A stretch of 64,000 bases of DNA from Achatina immaculata (taxonomy: Eukaryota; Mollusca; Gastropoda; Stylommatophora; Achatinidae): assembly GCA_009760885.1 (NCBI GenBank), contig CM019701.1, forward strand, positions 18,204,975 through 18,268,974. The letters are read 5' to 3'. A model generated the notes under the pieces. That model did no database searches. It was not told where the DNA came from and saw only the letters and a program-made list of their open reading frames with translations. Both the position numbers and the translations under genes were made by a program. This document shows, one piece after another, positions 22,101-33,341 of the stretch; position 1 is the stretch's first letter; every line of letters starts with the position of its first letter.

Positions 22101-22764
22101 TGTAGTTATTTATTAGCTTATATATTTATCAACAAAAATCATGTTAAAATGTCTTTCAATACTTGGAATCCTACAAAAATACATCAACGATAAATTTAAC
22201 GGAGATCAGTTAAACAATCTTATACATATGTATGTTAGTAAGATTAGCAACAAAAATTGTTCCCGGCATAAAATCTCAAAATAATCATACTTGAATGATT
22301 AAGATTCTGACTGTAATCATAAACTAACTAATTGGTACAAGTATATATTGTATGTAAACATGCTCTTACAATGAACACAGTAATATACAATCATGTGCAC
22401 ATACACAACTTACAATTTCCACGTTGCTAAACATGACATCTTACGTAGAATAATTATGTTAATATGGAATTCTGATCTTTTCAATGTCTATTTATATTAT
22501 CTAACTCATACCTAAGTGATGTCGGGCCTGGTCGGAGGATTAAAGCACAAAATGGACACAGCTTGCACGGCAAATGACCTTTCCTCTCTGACCCCTACGT
22601 GCGTACAAAGCCCGACCTGGTGAAATTCTGTTTTCTTTATATACCGGGTCCCCGAACTCGACTCTCAGAATTGCGCACTCCTAAGCTGCCCAGCTGCTGA
22701 CCCATTATTTCAGCGCTAGGGTTGCCAACCAACCTAGGTAACTAGTACTTATCTATTCCCTACA
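22101..22764 (-). mobile_element. Candidate solo LTR
   Basis: The interval begins TGTAG and ends CTACA, the same inverted termini as the LTRs at 26575 and 32470. On the minus strand a TATATAAA lies about 127 bases inside the 5' end (about 124 in the 26575 LTR), and an AATAAA lies just inside the 3' end. The flanks (ataa, ggta) do not form a target duplication, so the call is tentative. Confidence 0.45.
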
Positions 22765-22939
22765 GGTAGATGGTTTCGTTTTACAAAAAGATGGAAAGAG
22801 TGAGGAAAGTGGGCAGAAACAAGAATGGCAGAAAGTAGATGAGCAAATATAAATGAAGGACAAACAACAGCACAATATTTCGACAAAAGCCTTTTTCAAT
22901 GATCACAACATACGAAAAAACAACACAACAGATAAAACC

Positions 22940-22985
<46 letters not shown>

Positions 22986-23000
22986 CTATATACATATATA
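22940..23000. repeat. (TA)n microsatellite
   Basis: About 18 uninterrupted TA units followed by imperfect ones. Confidence 0.95.
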
Positions 23001-23312
23001 TGAGAGAGACAGACAGACAGAGAGACAGATAGAGACAGAGAGAAACACAGAGACTGAGAGACAGAGAGAGACAGAAAGAGACAGAGAGAACAGAGAGACA
23101 CAGAGATAGACACAGAGAGACACAGAGAGAGACACAGAGAGAGGCACAGAGAGAGACAGAGATAGACACAGAGAGACACAGAGAGAGACACAGAGAGAGG
23201 CATAGAGAGAGACAGAGATAGACACAGAGAGACACAGAGAGAGACACAGAGAGAGGCACAGAGAGAGACAGAGAGACACACAGAGAGACACAGAGAGAGA
23301 GACAGAGAGAGA
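23001..23312. repeat. (GAGACAGA)-type low-complexity tract
   Basis: Irregular gacagagagacacagagaga-like units. Minus-strand frames rich in C, V, S and L are artefacts. Confidence 0.95.
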
Positions 23313-23313
23313 T

Positions 23314-24050
23314 TTAGCTTTTTGGCCTCCTCCTAGTATGAAAGTCCGGCAGAAAAGGCATTTTGATCATTACGGCATTTTACGGCTTTTAACGGCATTT
23401 TACGCTAGACTCTAGCACTAGGAGAAGACCAAAAAGCTAAGTCTCACTCCATGCGAAAGAAGTGTCTCTCGATTCTCCGTATCATGCTTTGGGAGCCTGT
23501 TACAACGACCGCATGCGAGTCGCCCTGCTCCGCCAACTAAGAAATTGCTTCTGATGCAACCTGCATCTCCATTCTTATGCTCGAAGTAGCTGAAATCTCC
23601 TGATTTACTGGCAACCGTTTTGTCGTTACAGTAGATAATATAGGCTCATCCACTTTTCAGACCTCGTGCCACTGACCCGTCTATGAAGATCACAAGGTCA
23701 TGTGGTTTGGAGTGCAGCTAGACTTCTGTTTTACCCTGAGCCCGGTCTCAGCATTCACGGCCAACTTGGATCAAGACCTTCTTTAGATTCTGCATATTTG
23801 GCACTTTATTCCATTCCGGTTCTTGGGGAATTTGCTGTGGGTCGCGGACTGCCTCCGCCATCCGTGATCGAGTTCAGCTCTGGTAGAAAGGTTTGTCGTG
23901 GCAGCAATCCCGAGGTAGGTCTTCACTTGCTTATTCTTGTGCCTTACTTTCATGCTGGGCATATCCAACAAGTAGAGCACAGCTATGATCGGATCGCACT
24001 AAGTATAAAGTCCCAAACAAAATACACACTTAATTTTGCACATCACTCTT
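23314..24050 (-). mobile_element. LINE relic with RNase H domain
   Basis: On the minus strand near 23700-23600 a frame reads HDLVIFIDGSVARGLKSG, matching the start of the RNase H domain found downstream of RT in several LINE clades (catalytic Asp in DGS). It continues DKTVASKSGDFSYFEHKNG. Upstream the frame is broken and no RT motif is clear. The 3' side ends in an imperfect inverted repeat: 23314-23337 pairs with 23417-23440 at about 22 of 24 positions. Confidence 0.5.
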
Positions 24051-24113
24051 AGTTTTACAACACAAAACTCTACATTAACAACAACTTTTAGCTGAAGAAT
24101 TACATTTGTTTTT

Positions 24114-24240
24114 GTTTTATGAAGAGTTGCAGTTGTTAGCTGAGGAGATACAGTTTTATGAAGAGTTGCAGTTGTTAGCTGAGGAGATACAGTTTTATGA
24201 AGAGTTGCAGTTGTTAGCTGAGGAGATACAGTTTTATTTA
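24114..24240. repeat. 39-bp tandem repeat, 3 copies
   Basis: The unit gaagagttgcagttgttagc followed by tgaggagatacagttttat. Confidence 0.92.
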
Positions 24241-25103
24241 GCCGAAAAGTTACAGCTGTTAATCGGAACTACAGATTAGAAGTAGTAAAGAAAACTGCCG
24301 ATTGATGTTTTAATGACTTCCCAGTTCAGGTTTCAGGTGCTGAGACTTGCTTCATGGTGAACATTACCAGCTAATTCTGAATACAAATTATGGGCACGGC
24401 TTCAAAATAAAGCTAATAATTGCCTACGAAAATGTACACTATATTTCATTTTAGCGTTTTAAGCATTTTACCAATCATTTCTGAACATCATTGTTTACTA
24501 CAGAAACATTCAGAATACACATAGAAGGTTCATGAAAGAAACATTCTTCATATTTGTAACGTGTCAGATGGGCTTGAGAGGGCAATTTTCCATCCTTTGA
24601 AAACACACTCGTCCGTTCGGTGTTTATTATTTTAACATTATTTTGTTTTGTGATCATAATTTAACAATTTATAATCACATATATCGTCAGAAGACCAGTC
24701 TGTATAACATGGGTGTTTAGGTGTTAGTCTAATACTCGAGCCCAGCCAAACCTAAGATCGGAGTGTAAGATGCAGGGTGATGGGGCTTTTTCTTTTGGAA
24801 AAAAAGTGTGTCTGATATGGCGCGAAATAATGTTTATGTTTATGTGGTGTAATTATTCTATCCTTGTTTTATACAGTGAAGTTTTGTGACGATTATAAAA
24901 TAACTTTCATGGCCTCTCTGCTGGCAAATACAGTTACATCATTACAGTTCTATTGACGAGATAAAGCAGATTCCAGCACGAGTGTTCCCAAATCTGTTTT
25001 TTTTTTTTTGTGAGTCACCGAGGACCTAAGGATGTTCTTCACTTTTTTTCTGTGTACGAAATGACTTTCCACCCTCAGTGTAAACGATTAGTCCTTTACA
25101 ACT
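24241..25103. other. Unassigned stretch
   Basis: No coding or repeat signal beyond T tracts near 25000. Confidence 0.4.
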
Positions 25104-25600
25104 TGCAGTAAGGCCCCAAGACGAGACATTATGAAGACGTCAGAAGTAAGGAGCCAAGACGAAGCAGTATGAAGACATCAGAAGTTAGGTGCCAAGACGA
25201 GACAGTATGAAGACATCAGAAGTAAGGCGCCAAGACGAGACAGTATGAAGACATCAGAAGTTAGGTGCCAAGACGAGGCAGTATGAAGACATCAGAAGTA
25301 AGGCGCCAAGACGAGACAGTATAAGGACATCAGAAGTAAGGCGCCAAGACGAGACAGTATGAAGACATCAGAAGTTAGGCGCCAAGACGAGACCTATGAA
25401 GACATCAGAAGTAAGGCGCCAAGACGAGACAGTATGAAGATATCAGAAGTAAGGCGCCAAGACGAGGCAGTATGAAGACATCAGAAGCAAGGAGCCAAGT
25501 CAAGGCAGTATGAAGACATCAGAAACAAGGAGTCAAGACGAGGCAGTATGAAGATATCAGAAGTTAGGCGCCAAGACGAGACAGTATGAAGATATCAAAT
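25104..25600. repeat. 38-bp minisatellite, about 13 copies
   Basis: The unit aaggcgccaagacgagacag followed by tatgaagacatcagaagt. Confidence 0.95.
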
Positions 25601-26574
25601 GGGTAATAGTTTCTGGGCAAAGATAGAATATTCATCAGATAATTGTAAACGGTTTCATTTAAAAGACTTATGGCCCATAGCTGCCAGTAATCGTGTTGTC
25701 AGATTATCTCCCCTCTAGTGGACATTGTTACTTTGCACGTTTTCTTTGTGTATCACGTGTCTCAGAGGGTCAGAGAGAAATCTTTAGATTTGTGAGATTT
25801 TAGGTCAGTTTGGAGTTGAATGAGAACAAGTAGTGTAGTCTTCGTGCTGTGTTATCGTGTAGTTTAGTTGTGGTAAGGATGTGGATTGATAATTCATACG
25901 GCGGTGATCGTCTGTTAACGAAGTGTATCCGTCGGCTTTAATCTTCATGTCGTTCTGAGTTATGAGAGATATTATATGCCACTCATTTGAGCACATCATT
26001 GCCGATCATCATCATCTTGTTCTATCTAATAAAGACCCCATGTGTATAGAAGGAGTTCGTCTTGTGCTGCTGTTGTGCCATGTTTGATTAATAGTGTTCT
26101 TGTGGGTTATTTAGTCTGAAGAGCGAATATTTGTAACCGTTTATTGCTCTACACGATGAAGCTGTATTCCTTCATTTACTTTCTTGCTGCAGTTGTATGT
26201 ACCCATATTACGGGCTCCATTGAGAAAGCTAGAAACAGCTATCAAATTATAATGACCTTGATGGTGGTGATGGAGTTTTCCGTGGTACTCTCCTTGTTGT
26301 CTACTTACTCTACGTCTGCGGACGAATTTTATCCATGCTCGCACTTCCTATCAGTGGTAAAATAACAGCACAGGAACGAACTTAAAAATTATAACGAGTT
26401 TTAATGGTACACTGGATGACAATGAGACGATGTGACAATGTGACAGTGCACGAACTATTCCAAGGACACACATTCGGGACGTAAACCTCAAGGCAACTAG
26501 AACAAGTTCCCGGCGTCTACTAATGTCCTAAGACTTCAACGCCAACGGGATCACCTGCTATATTCTATTCTAAT
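25601..26574. other. Unassigned stretch up to the LTR retrotransposon
   Basis: Contains ctaataaagaccccatgtgt near 26025 (an AATAAA signal) and a short + frame from 26156 starting MKLYSFIYFLAAVVCTHITG that looks like a signal peptide but is only 70 codons with no family match. Neither is enough to call a gene. Confidence 0.35.
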
Positions 26575-27136
26575 TGTAGTATTTTATTTTATACTATCTG
26601 AAAGGGGAGGAATATTAAATCTTTTTGCTCTATCTTGCCGCCGCCATACTGAGTGGTGGAAGGGTGACTACACCATACGTTCACACCTTACATATAAATA
26701 ACAGGAACAGGAAACAATCCTTTTTATAAAATCACGATCCTTGTATTTACAAAATTCTGATCCACAAGGCAACACAAATCAATGAGTCCTATGCACATGA
26801 TGTCCATATATTTCCAACATGCATTATCAAATCATAAAAGAAACATTTCCTTGAATAATATGAGTTCAATCCTGATTACAATTGCACATAGCTAAAACAC
26901 ACATGCCAGCCTCCATCTATCGAATGATCACCTTCGTTCACGACTGAACAATGACACAGTCGCTGGACTTCAACGTTCTCAACTTATCCTCCTTTAAACT
27001 TCTCTTCTCGTCTTATATACCTGATCAGCGACGGACTCGAAGGACTAGGCATTTCCGTTAAAAAAAAACCCGTCTCTGGCCAGTGGTATTTCCATTCGAA
27101 ACCGGGTCACTGCTTGCTTTTTCCCCACTCCCTACA
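26575..27136 (-). repeat. 3' LTR of element 2
   Basis: Begins tgtagtattttatttt and ends cactccctaca. It matches 32470-33027 almost throughout. On the minus strand a TATATAAG lies about 120 bases from its 5' end and an AATAAA near its 3' end. Confidence 0.95.
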
Positions 27137-27148
27137 TACTCCCCCTAG
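27137..27148 (-). other. Polypurine tract of element 2
   Basis: On the minus strand ctagggggagta lies directly upstream of the 3' LTR, the expected position of the plus-strand primer. Confidence 0.75.
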
Positions 27149-27650
27149 TTTTGTTTAGAAAACTTTTGTATGGAATACAAGAAATGTTACATATACATTG
27201 TAGCATAGCTACATATCCTGAACTCAAAGTCTTTATGTCCTTCTTTAGGGACCAGCACAAATGTTGCTGTAGTTCTTTCTTTCGGATACTAGGCTCGACC
27301 TTCTTTGACTGACTGTCGAATCGGACTAGTTATATCTGCTGTAAGCCAATTGTTTCTGTTTGCTGATTTTAAAAAAAAATGCTTTGTTGCCTCCGCGTTT
27401 CTGGGAGGTGTTGTCTATTCAGCGTTTCGTGTGATTTACACAGCCTTGACCTATCAATTAACTGACCGTCGGTCCGGTTGGTTATGTACAGTAATGTACA
27501 GTATGTTGTTGCTGGCGGTGTGATAGTGGTGGAGTGGGTGATTTTTTTTTTTGTTGGTGACGGCGATGTTTCTGTCCCTCCGTGGTGACACGTGATTGCA
27601 TAGCTGCGTGTCGCAGTCCCCCGGCTAGACTCTTGGTGTGTTGGCCTGGC

Positions 27651-27983
27651 CTATTTTTTTTGTAATTTTGTGTGCCTTGCAGTATTTCTAATATACTGTA
27701 TTTGGTCGTGTAATGTGGGCAAGGGTGCTACTCGTTGTTCGACGCTCTGCTCTGTAGCTCCATCTTCTGATTCGGCGGCTGGTTGGTTTCCATGTACTAG
27801 TAAGGATGTACTTGTTGGAGTGCTACTGTCTTCGCTGTCTACTGCTACCTGTGGGGTGGAGGCGACTTCTTCCTGCGTTATTTCTACCTGCGTACTGTCA
27901 GGTTCGGTCTCTGATTCCGACGAGTCTACTACTATCTCATCGTCGGTGTCGTCATCGTTGTTGGGGGCTATACTGAGTGTAGC
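27651..27983 (-). pseudogene. Acidic C-terminal tail of element 2 pol
   Basis: Immediately after the TAG at 27984 the integrase frame stays open for about 110 codons to a TAG at 27651. The residues are strongly acidic (NNDDDTDDEIVVDSSESETE, later VAVDSEDSS). Element 1 has a similar acidic tail after its integrase, so the TAG at 27984 is best read as a nonsense mutation rather than the original end. Confidence 0.6.
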
Positions 27984-28984
27984 CTATCTGCGCTGATTGT
28001 TTCTGTCGTCTGTAGGGATATTCCAATCTTGTTTGGCCTTTCTCAAATGGTTTGCGTGGACTCGTATTTTCCCTGTCAGTTGGTTCTTTATTATAAATGA
28101 TACTGGAGATAACTTCTTTAGAACAAAGAATCCCGTTTTCCATTTGCTGTCGTGTTTTGATGTCATATGGTGGTTTAATAAGTATACTGGATCGCCTATA
28201 GAAATGTCCTCAGTTGTGCTTTGTTCGTCGTACTTTTGCTTTCGTGCGACTTTGGTTCTGTTTATGTGGTTTATCACTTGTATAAAAGCTTTATGTTGTT
28301 TCATTAGAGTGTGTTCTATAGAATCATTTTCACTGTAGCAGTGTGTTCGTAGTCTCAGGATGGCGTCCAGGGTAGAATGGGGTGTCTCCCGTACATGAGG
28401 AAAAGTGGGGAGTATCCTGTTCGTTTAGAAATGTTCATATTCATCGCTGCCACCGCCTGTGCCAAGTACTCGTCCTATTTACTGACCTCCGTGTTTACCA
28501 GTTTGGCAACAATATCATTTAGTGTGCGATGCTGTCTCTCGTTTGTCCCGTTGGCTTGAGGATGGTATGGTGAGGTGAAGATATGGTGAATGTTATAGCG
28601 TTTCACCATAGTTTGGAATTGTTCTCCGCGAAACTCGGGACCGTTGTCTGTGACTATAGTAAGTGGTACTCCGTGTCTTGGGACGATATTGTCGATTACC
28701 AAGTCAGCTACTGTTTTGCTTTGGATGTTTGGCGTTGGAAAACACTCCGTCCAAGCGGAATATTCGTCTGTTACATGCACGATGTACTTGTTGCCTGATG
28801 TGGTGACTGGATAAGGTCCTGAACAGTCGATACTTAATTTCAGTATGCATGCCGGTGGGGTATCGGATATTTCTAGCGGATTTTTTAGAGGTAACAAGTT
28901 TCTTGTTTTGTACGTTTGGCACTGCTCTATGTGTTTGTTTACGTCATGTCTCATGTTTTTCCAATAGTATCCTATTTGTATGCC
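27984..28984 (-). pseudogene. Element 2 integrase, N-terminus missing
   Basis: Starts inside the zinc-binding region (IGYYWKNMRHDVNKHIEQCQ), lacking the HH part. The core has all three catalytic residues: Asp in HVTDEYSAWTE, Asp in VTDNGPEF, and Glu in HPQANGTNERQH. A TAG at 28475 interrupts it, and a frame change near 28370 separates it from the C-terminal domain at 27984-28304 (GDPVYLLNHH, WKTGFFVLKKLSP). Confidence 0.9.
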
Positions 28985-30157
28985 TCCTTCTCGTTGATGT
29001 GCCATTTGCTTTGTGACTCTCTTAGTCTATGGGATAGAAAGTAGATGGGTTTTAGGTTTTCCTCTCTCTGTCTTGTGCTGTTGTCTTGTAGCAACACGGC
29101 GCTTACTGTTGTTGCTGATGCGTCTGTGTAAAGTATCATCGGTTTATTTAAATCAGGGAATGCGAGCATGGTCTGTCGCATGAGGTCATTTTTTAGTGTG
29201 TCGAATGCCCTTTGACATTCTGGCGACCAGGAGAATCGGCTATATTTTCTTGTGAGCGCGATTAAGGGTTCAGCCTTTTGGGAAAAATTGTCTATAAACC
29301 GTCTGTAGTATGATATTGTTCCTATAAAACTTCGTATTTGTTTTATTGTCCTTGGTGTTGCTATCTCTGCCATTGCCTTCACTTTATCGTTATCTGGTGT
29401 GATGCCTTGGCTACTTATGGTAAAACCTAAATAGTTGATTTGGTTCTCTGCGAAGTTGCACTTCGCCATTTTCAACTTGACGTCATGTTGTCTTAGCCTG
29501 TCGAACACAGATTGTATGTGTTTGATGTGGTCCTAATTCGACGTCTTAGAAAAAATCAGGATGTCATCTATGTACGCTATGGCGTGGTCTGATAATCCGT
29601 ACAGTACTTCATCCATTAATGCCATGAATGCTGCTGCAGCGTTGGCGACGCCAAACGGAGTTCTGGTAAACATGAACTTTCCAAAACTAGACGTGAAACT
29701 GGTCTTCACTTTAGAGTCATCTGTTAGAGGTATACTCCAATATCCTGATTTAGCGTCCAGTGTGGTAAAGTATTTTGCGCCGTTGAGGACTGACATAATT
29801 TCTTCTACGTTGGGCATCTGGTATGTGATGGGAGTCGTGATTTTGTTTAGCCCTCTAAAGTCGCAGCAAAAGCGATGTGTTCCGTCCTTTTTTCTTACTA
29901 TAACTATCGGTGAGTTCCACTTGGACAGTGGTGCTCGTTCTATGATCTTTGCCTCTAGCATATCCTTGATTGCTTTCTCTATAATGCCTCTGTGTTTGAG
30001 TGGCGTAGGATATGGTTTTGTATATGCTGGTGGGTTGGATCCAGTGTCTATGTGCAGATGGACGGTATTAGTTCTGCCCAGTTCTAAGTCGTTATTTGCA
30101 CAAATGTCTTGATTCTTGTATATTATCGTTTTGATAGCTGCTTCGTGTTTTGGATGT
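28972..30157 (-). pseudogene. Element 2 reverse transcriptase and truncated RNase H
   Basis: The RT frame holds SKWNSPIVIVRKKDGTHRF, RTPFGVANAAAAFMALMDEV and the palm motif AYIDDILIFSK. A TAG at 29533 interrupts it. After that come thumb and connection (KCNFAENQINYLGFTISSQG) and the RNase H start (LYTDASATTVSAVLLQ), which ends at HINEKEAYK near 28975. The rest of RNase H and the start of integrase are absent, so about 200 codons were lost in one deletion. Confidence 0.9.
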
Positions 30158-30159
30158 AC

Positions 30160-30990
30160 CTACATTTGTGTAAGCAGTTGTTGGATTCTCTCAGTAGATC
30201 TGGTGGTATTTGCGTTGTTCTGTGTTTGTTCTTTATTTATATTATTTATGTCGAGGCCGAACTCTGCTTGTGCTATGATTTGTCCTTTTTTTATTCTAAA
30301 ATGCCTGTTGGAGTTGTTAGCTATAGTCACGAGGCATTTTCCTTGTTTATCAGGATTAACGACACTGTCTATAGTTTCAGCACAAGGTTCGTGAAGTAAT
30401 ACACTGTTCTGGTGAATAGTGATCATTAACTCCGTGTCTTTAAATGCTGGTAAAAGTCTTTGCAATTTTGCTGGTACGATGGTTATTGTTTGTGGTTTAA
30501 TTGCGACGTCGCAAGTAGCTCTGATCGTTGAGCAAATCTCGTATTCGTTTTTCATAGGTACTCTGGTATTTCCAATCGATAGTTGCATGCTTCCGAAATC
30601 TACTGTTGCCTTTGTGTGAGATAGAAAATCTCTGCCCATTATTGCGGGTCTGCACATTCTGTCTACAACTATAAATTTTTGTTTATGAGTTTGTCCTCCT
30701 ATGCATATGTTTATCCATGTGATTCCTTTTGCCCTTAATTCGTAATTGTCGACAGTCCAGAGTTTGCCCTCGTTGGGCAGTAATACCGTGTTTGAGCGAA
30801 TAGTTTCCCATACGTTTTGTCTGATCAGACTGACTTCGCTGCCAGTGTCGATGAGTGTGTGGATGATGGTGTTGTTTATCTGCATGGGAACGGTAGATGT
30901 TGCGTTTGTGCAGTTTTCCAGTGCTGTGATACGTCCTGTTGCTACTTGTAGGGGTGGGGCGGACTGTTTACTATACCTTCGTTGAAGTTT
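30160..30990 (-). pseudogene. Element 2 aspartic protease
   Basis: Active-site motif IIHTLIDTGSEVSLIRQ and second block CRPAIMGRDFLSHTKA. It is in a different frame from gag, with overlap around 30.9-31.0 kb suggesting programmed frameshifting in the parent element (inference). A TAG at 30160 ends the frame just before RT. Confidence 0.85.
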
Positions 30991-31988
30991 TCCGAGCGTT
31001 TTCTCTGTTGGTTGTAGACTCTGTATCTTGGTGTAGATTCTCGTGGTGTTCTGTATCGGTCCTCATGTGGTCTGGTGAATCTGGGTGGTGTATATGCATA
31101 GTTGGTCTGCGTGCTCCTCCATGAACTCCTGTTTGATACTGGTGCAGATTCATATCTGCATTGGCGAGTTATGTGCCCATGAATACCGCAGTTGAAACAT
31201 GGTTTTGATCTTATGTTCGTCTGTGTGTCCTGATAAGAGACCTGGGCCACGGTGGCCGTGCTTTGAATTGCGCTTTCCGAGGTAGCTTGTCTTTGTGTAG
31301 CAGTGTCGGTGCGTAAAGAAGAAGTCGTTGGTTCAGTTGTAGGGCATGGGCTCTCCCTGTTGGCCATGCGGGATGTTAGTCTTTTTGTGAAGTGCTCCAT
31401 TTTGATTGCTGTGTTGATAGCCGAGTTTAATGTCTGTGGGTCTTTCTTGATTAACTTTGTTTTGATTGCTTTGTCATACACAGCGTCTATAAAAAAATTT
31501 GCCAGCAAATGCTGTGTGGCCGGTTGATGTATCTTGTCGTTGTCGAAGGCTTGTTTTGCCAGTTTAATCATTGTTTCTGTCATATTTTGGATTGGCTCTT
31601 CTTTGTGTTGCTTCAAATTGCTTATTTGTCTCAAGGCTGCGTGAGGATCGATGCCTTTACTGAAACATTTAGCTAGTTCTTTCTTAAAATCCGCATATGT
31701 TTCGTCTTAGTTCTCTTGAATTCGCCTGGAGACAAATTCTGAAACACTCCCCTTGGCTGTAATAAGGAATATGTATTTCTTTTGCGAATCATATAGGTTA
31801 TGTACCAACGCATATTTTTCTGTCTGTTCTATCCATTGTTGGAATCTCTGTGGATCGCCATAGTAGGTATCGATGTGGCAGGGTAAACCTTGAGTGGCGA
31901 AGGTTAGCTTTAATTGTCTCAAGGCTTGGGTCATTGTGGTGACCAGGTCAGCTTCTAGTTTGGTGTCGACATTTGTTGTAGACTCCAT
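30942..31988 (-). pseudogene. Element 2 gag
   Basis: Start codon at 31988 (MESTTNVDTKLEADLVTTMT), capsid-like region with CHIDTYYGDPQRFQQWIEQT, a TAA at 31707, then the same frame continues with YADFKKELAK and runs through a zinc knuckle CFNCGIHGHITRQC (C-x2-C-x4-H-x4-C) to a basic C-terminus ending at 30942. About 350 codons in total, broken by the single stop. Confidence 0.88.
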
Positions 31989-32449
31989 GGTTCTTGACTT
32001 TTAGACGAAGATTATCGGTTGAATATTTGTAGAAATATTTTCCAAGATTTTTTTTATACACTGTGTTGCTTGTTCACACTGCAGCACTATACGTGATTCT
32101 CCCCACTGACTTACTGTCCAGCCTGCCCGTTCCGAGACTAACACAAATTTCTTCCGCCTAGGACTGTTTTACTCTAACTGGAAATTCCAGTAGGCTTTTC
32201 CTCACTTTTTTTTTTTAAGCACAAACTTGTTGGAGCCTCTGTCCCGATGTGACGTAACACGTGTGTGGGCGCTGAACTCTGACCTTTCCGTGGTGGAATT
32301 TCCCCATGTATATAGCTAAAACACAGAACTCTGGCTGACCTCTTGTCAGCGATGATTATGCAAACGGTGATCTCCTATGTTCATCCAAATGGTTTGTAAC
32401 AAGGTCAGCTGACATATTAAATATATATTATCATATATGCAACAAAGAT
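31989..32449 (-). other. Untranslated leader of element 2
   Basis: About 460 bases between the primer-binding site and the gag start codon, with no open frame. This is where a packaging signal would be expected. Confidence 0.6.
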
Positions 32450-32467
32450 ATCCTGGTCACGGCACCA
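32450..32467 (-). other. Primer-binding site, tRNA-His type
   Basis: On the minus strand TGGTGCCGTGACCAGGAT lies two bases inside the 5' LTR. It pairs with the 3' end of eukaryotic tRNA-His (ending GTCACGGCACCA); the first 12 bases match the known vertebrate tRNA-His complement exactly. Confidence 0.8.
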
Positions 32468-32469
32468 TG

Positions 32470-33027
32470 TGTAGTATTTTATTTTATACTATCTGAAAGG
32501 GGAGGAATATTAAATCTTTTTGCTCTATCTTGCCGCCGCCATACTGAGTGGTGGAAGGGTGACTACACCATACGTTCACACCTTACATATAAATAACAGG
32601 AAACAACAGTCCTTTTTATAAAATCACGATCCTTGTATTTACAAAATTCTGATCCACAAGGCAACACAAATCAATGAATCCTATGCACATGATGTCCATA
32701 TATTTCCAACATGCATTATCAAATCATAAAAGAAACATTTCCTTGAATAATATGAGTTCAATCCTGATTACAATTGCACATAGCTAAAATACACATGCCA
32801 GCCTCCATCTATCGAATGATCACCTTCGTTCACGACTGAACAATGACACAGTCGCTGGACTTCAACGTTCTCAACTTATCCTCCTTTAAACTTCTCTTCT
32901 CGTCTTATATACCTGATCAGCGACGGTCTCGAAGGACTAGGCATTTCCGTTAAAAAAAAAGTCTATGGCTAGTGGTATTTCCATTCGAAACCGGGTCAGC
33001 TTGCTTGCTTTTTCCCCACTCCCTATA
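32470..33027 (-). repeat. 5' LTR of element 2
   Basis: Matches 26575-27136. Differences include a short indel in aataacaggaa, an altered stretch after the A tract near 32960, and ccctata in place of ccctaca at its end. Confidence 0.95.
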
Positions 33028-33341
33028 TAATGAGCTATTACAAACTATTTACACATTTCATAGACTAGCTACAACTTCCTAACCGAAACACAAATTTCAG
33101 CTCTCTCTAGATCCTAAGTCCTAACAATCATTTTTCTTCCATCTTGTCGTTTCCTAGTCATTTTGTCGTCTGCTATTCCTTATCGTCTGCTCTCTTTCCT
33201 TTATTTTTGTCTGTCTGTTCAAGTGCCACACAATGCCTTTTTTTCTAGCCGAGTGGCAACCAGAGGATCAGGTTTTCCCGATCATTCTGTACTTAATTTC
33301 TCCTTTTCAAGCAAAAATTTCGCTAAATGTCCACTTCTAAT
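33028..33341. other. Unassigned flank of element 2
   Basis: T- and C-rich in part (33120-33250). No gene recognised. Confidence 0.4.

Larger units (their letters stand above)
26575..33027 (-). mobile_element. Ty3/gypsy LTR retrotransposon with both LTRs, internally deleted (element 2)
   Basis: About 6.45 kb between matching 4-bp target duplications taat (26571-26574 and 33028-33031). Minus-strand order: 5' LTR (32470-33027), primer-binding site, leader, gag with zinc knuckle, protease, RT, a truncated RNase H, integrase, acidic tail, polypurine tract, 3' LTR (26575-27136). The LTRs are roughly 97% identical by eye, so the insertion is fairly young, yet several in-frame stops, at least one frameshift and a deletion between RNase H and integrase disable it. 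It therefore probably moved with proteins from another copy, or decayed quickly afterwards. Confidence 0.93.

Noticed and set aside
22781..23291. Three overlapping minus-strand frames of the type VSLCVSLC
   Set aside because: Artefacts of the GAGACAGA tract.
26144..26365. Small secreted protein starting MKLYSFIYFLAAVV
   Set aside because: Signal-like start, but the rest has no cysteine pattern, no splice support and no family. Kept only as a note.
27305..28338. Plus-strand frames over the element 2 pol region
   Set aside because: Shadows of the minus-strand integrase and acidic tail.
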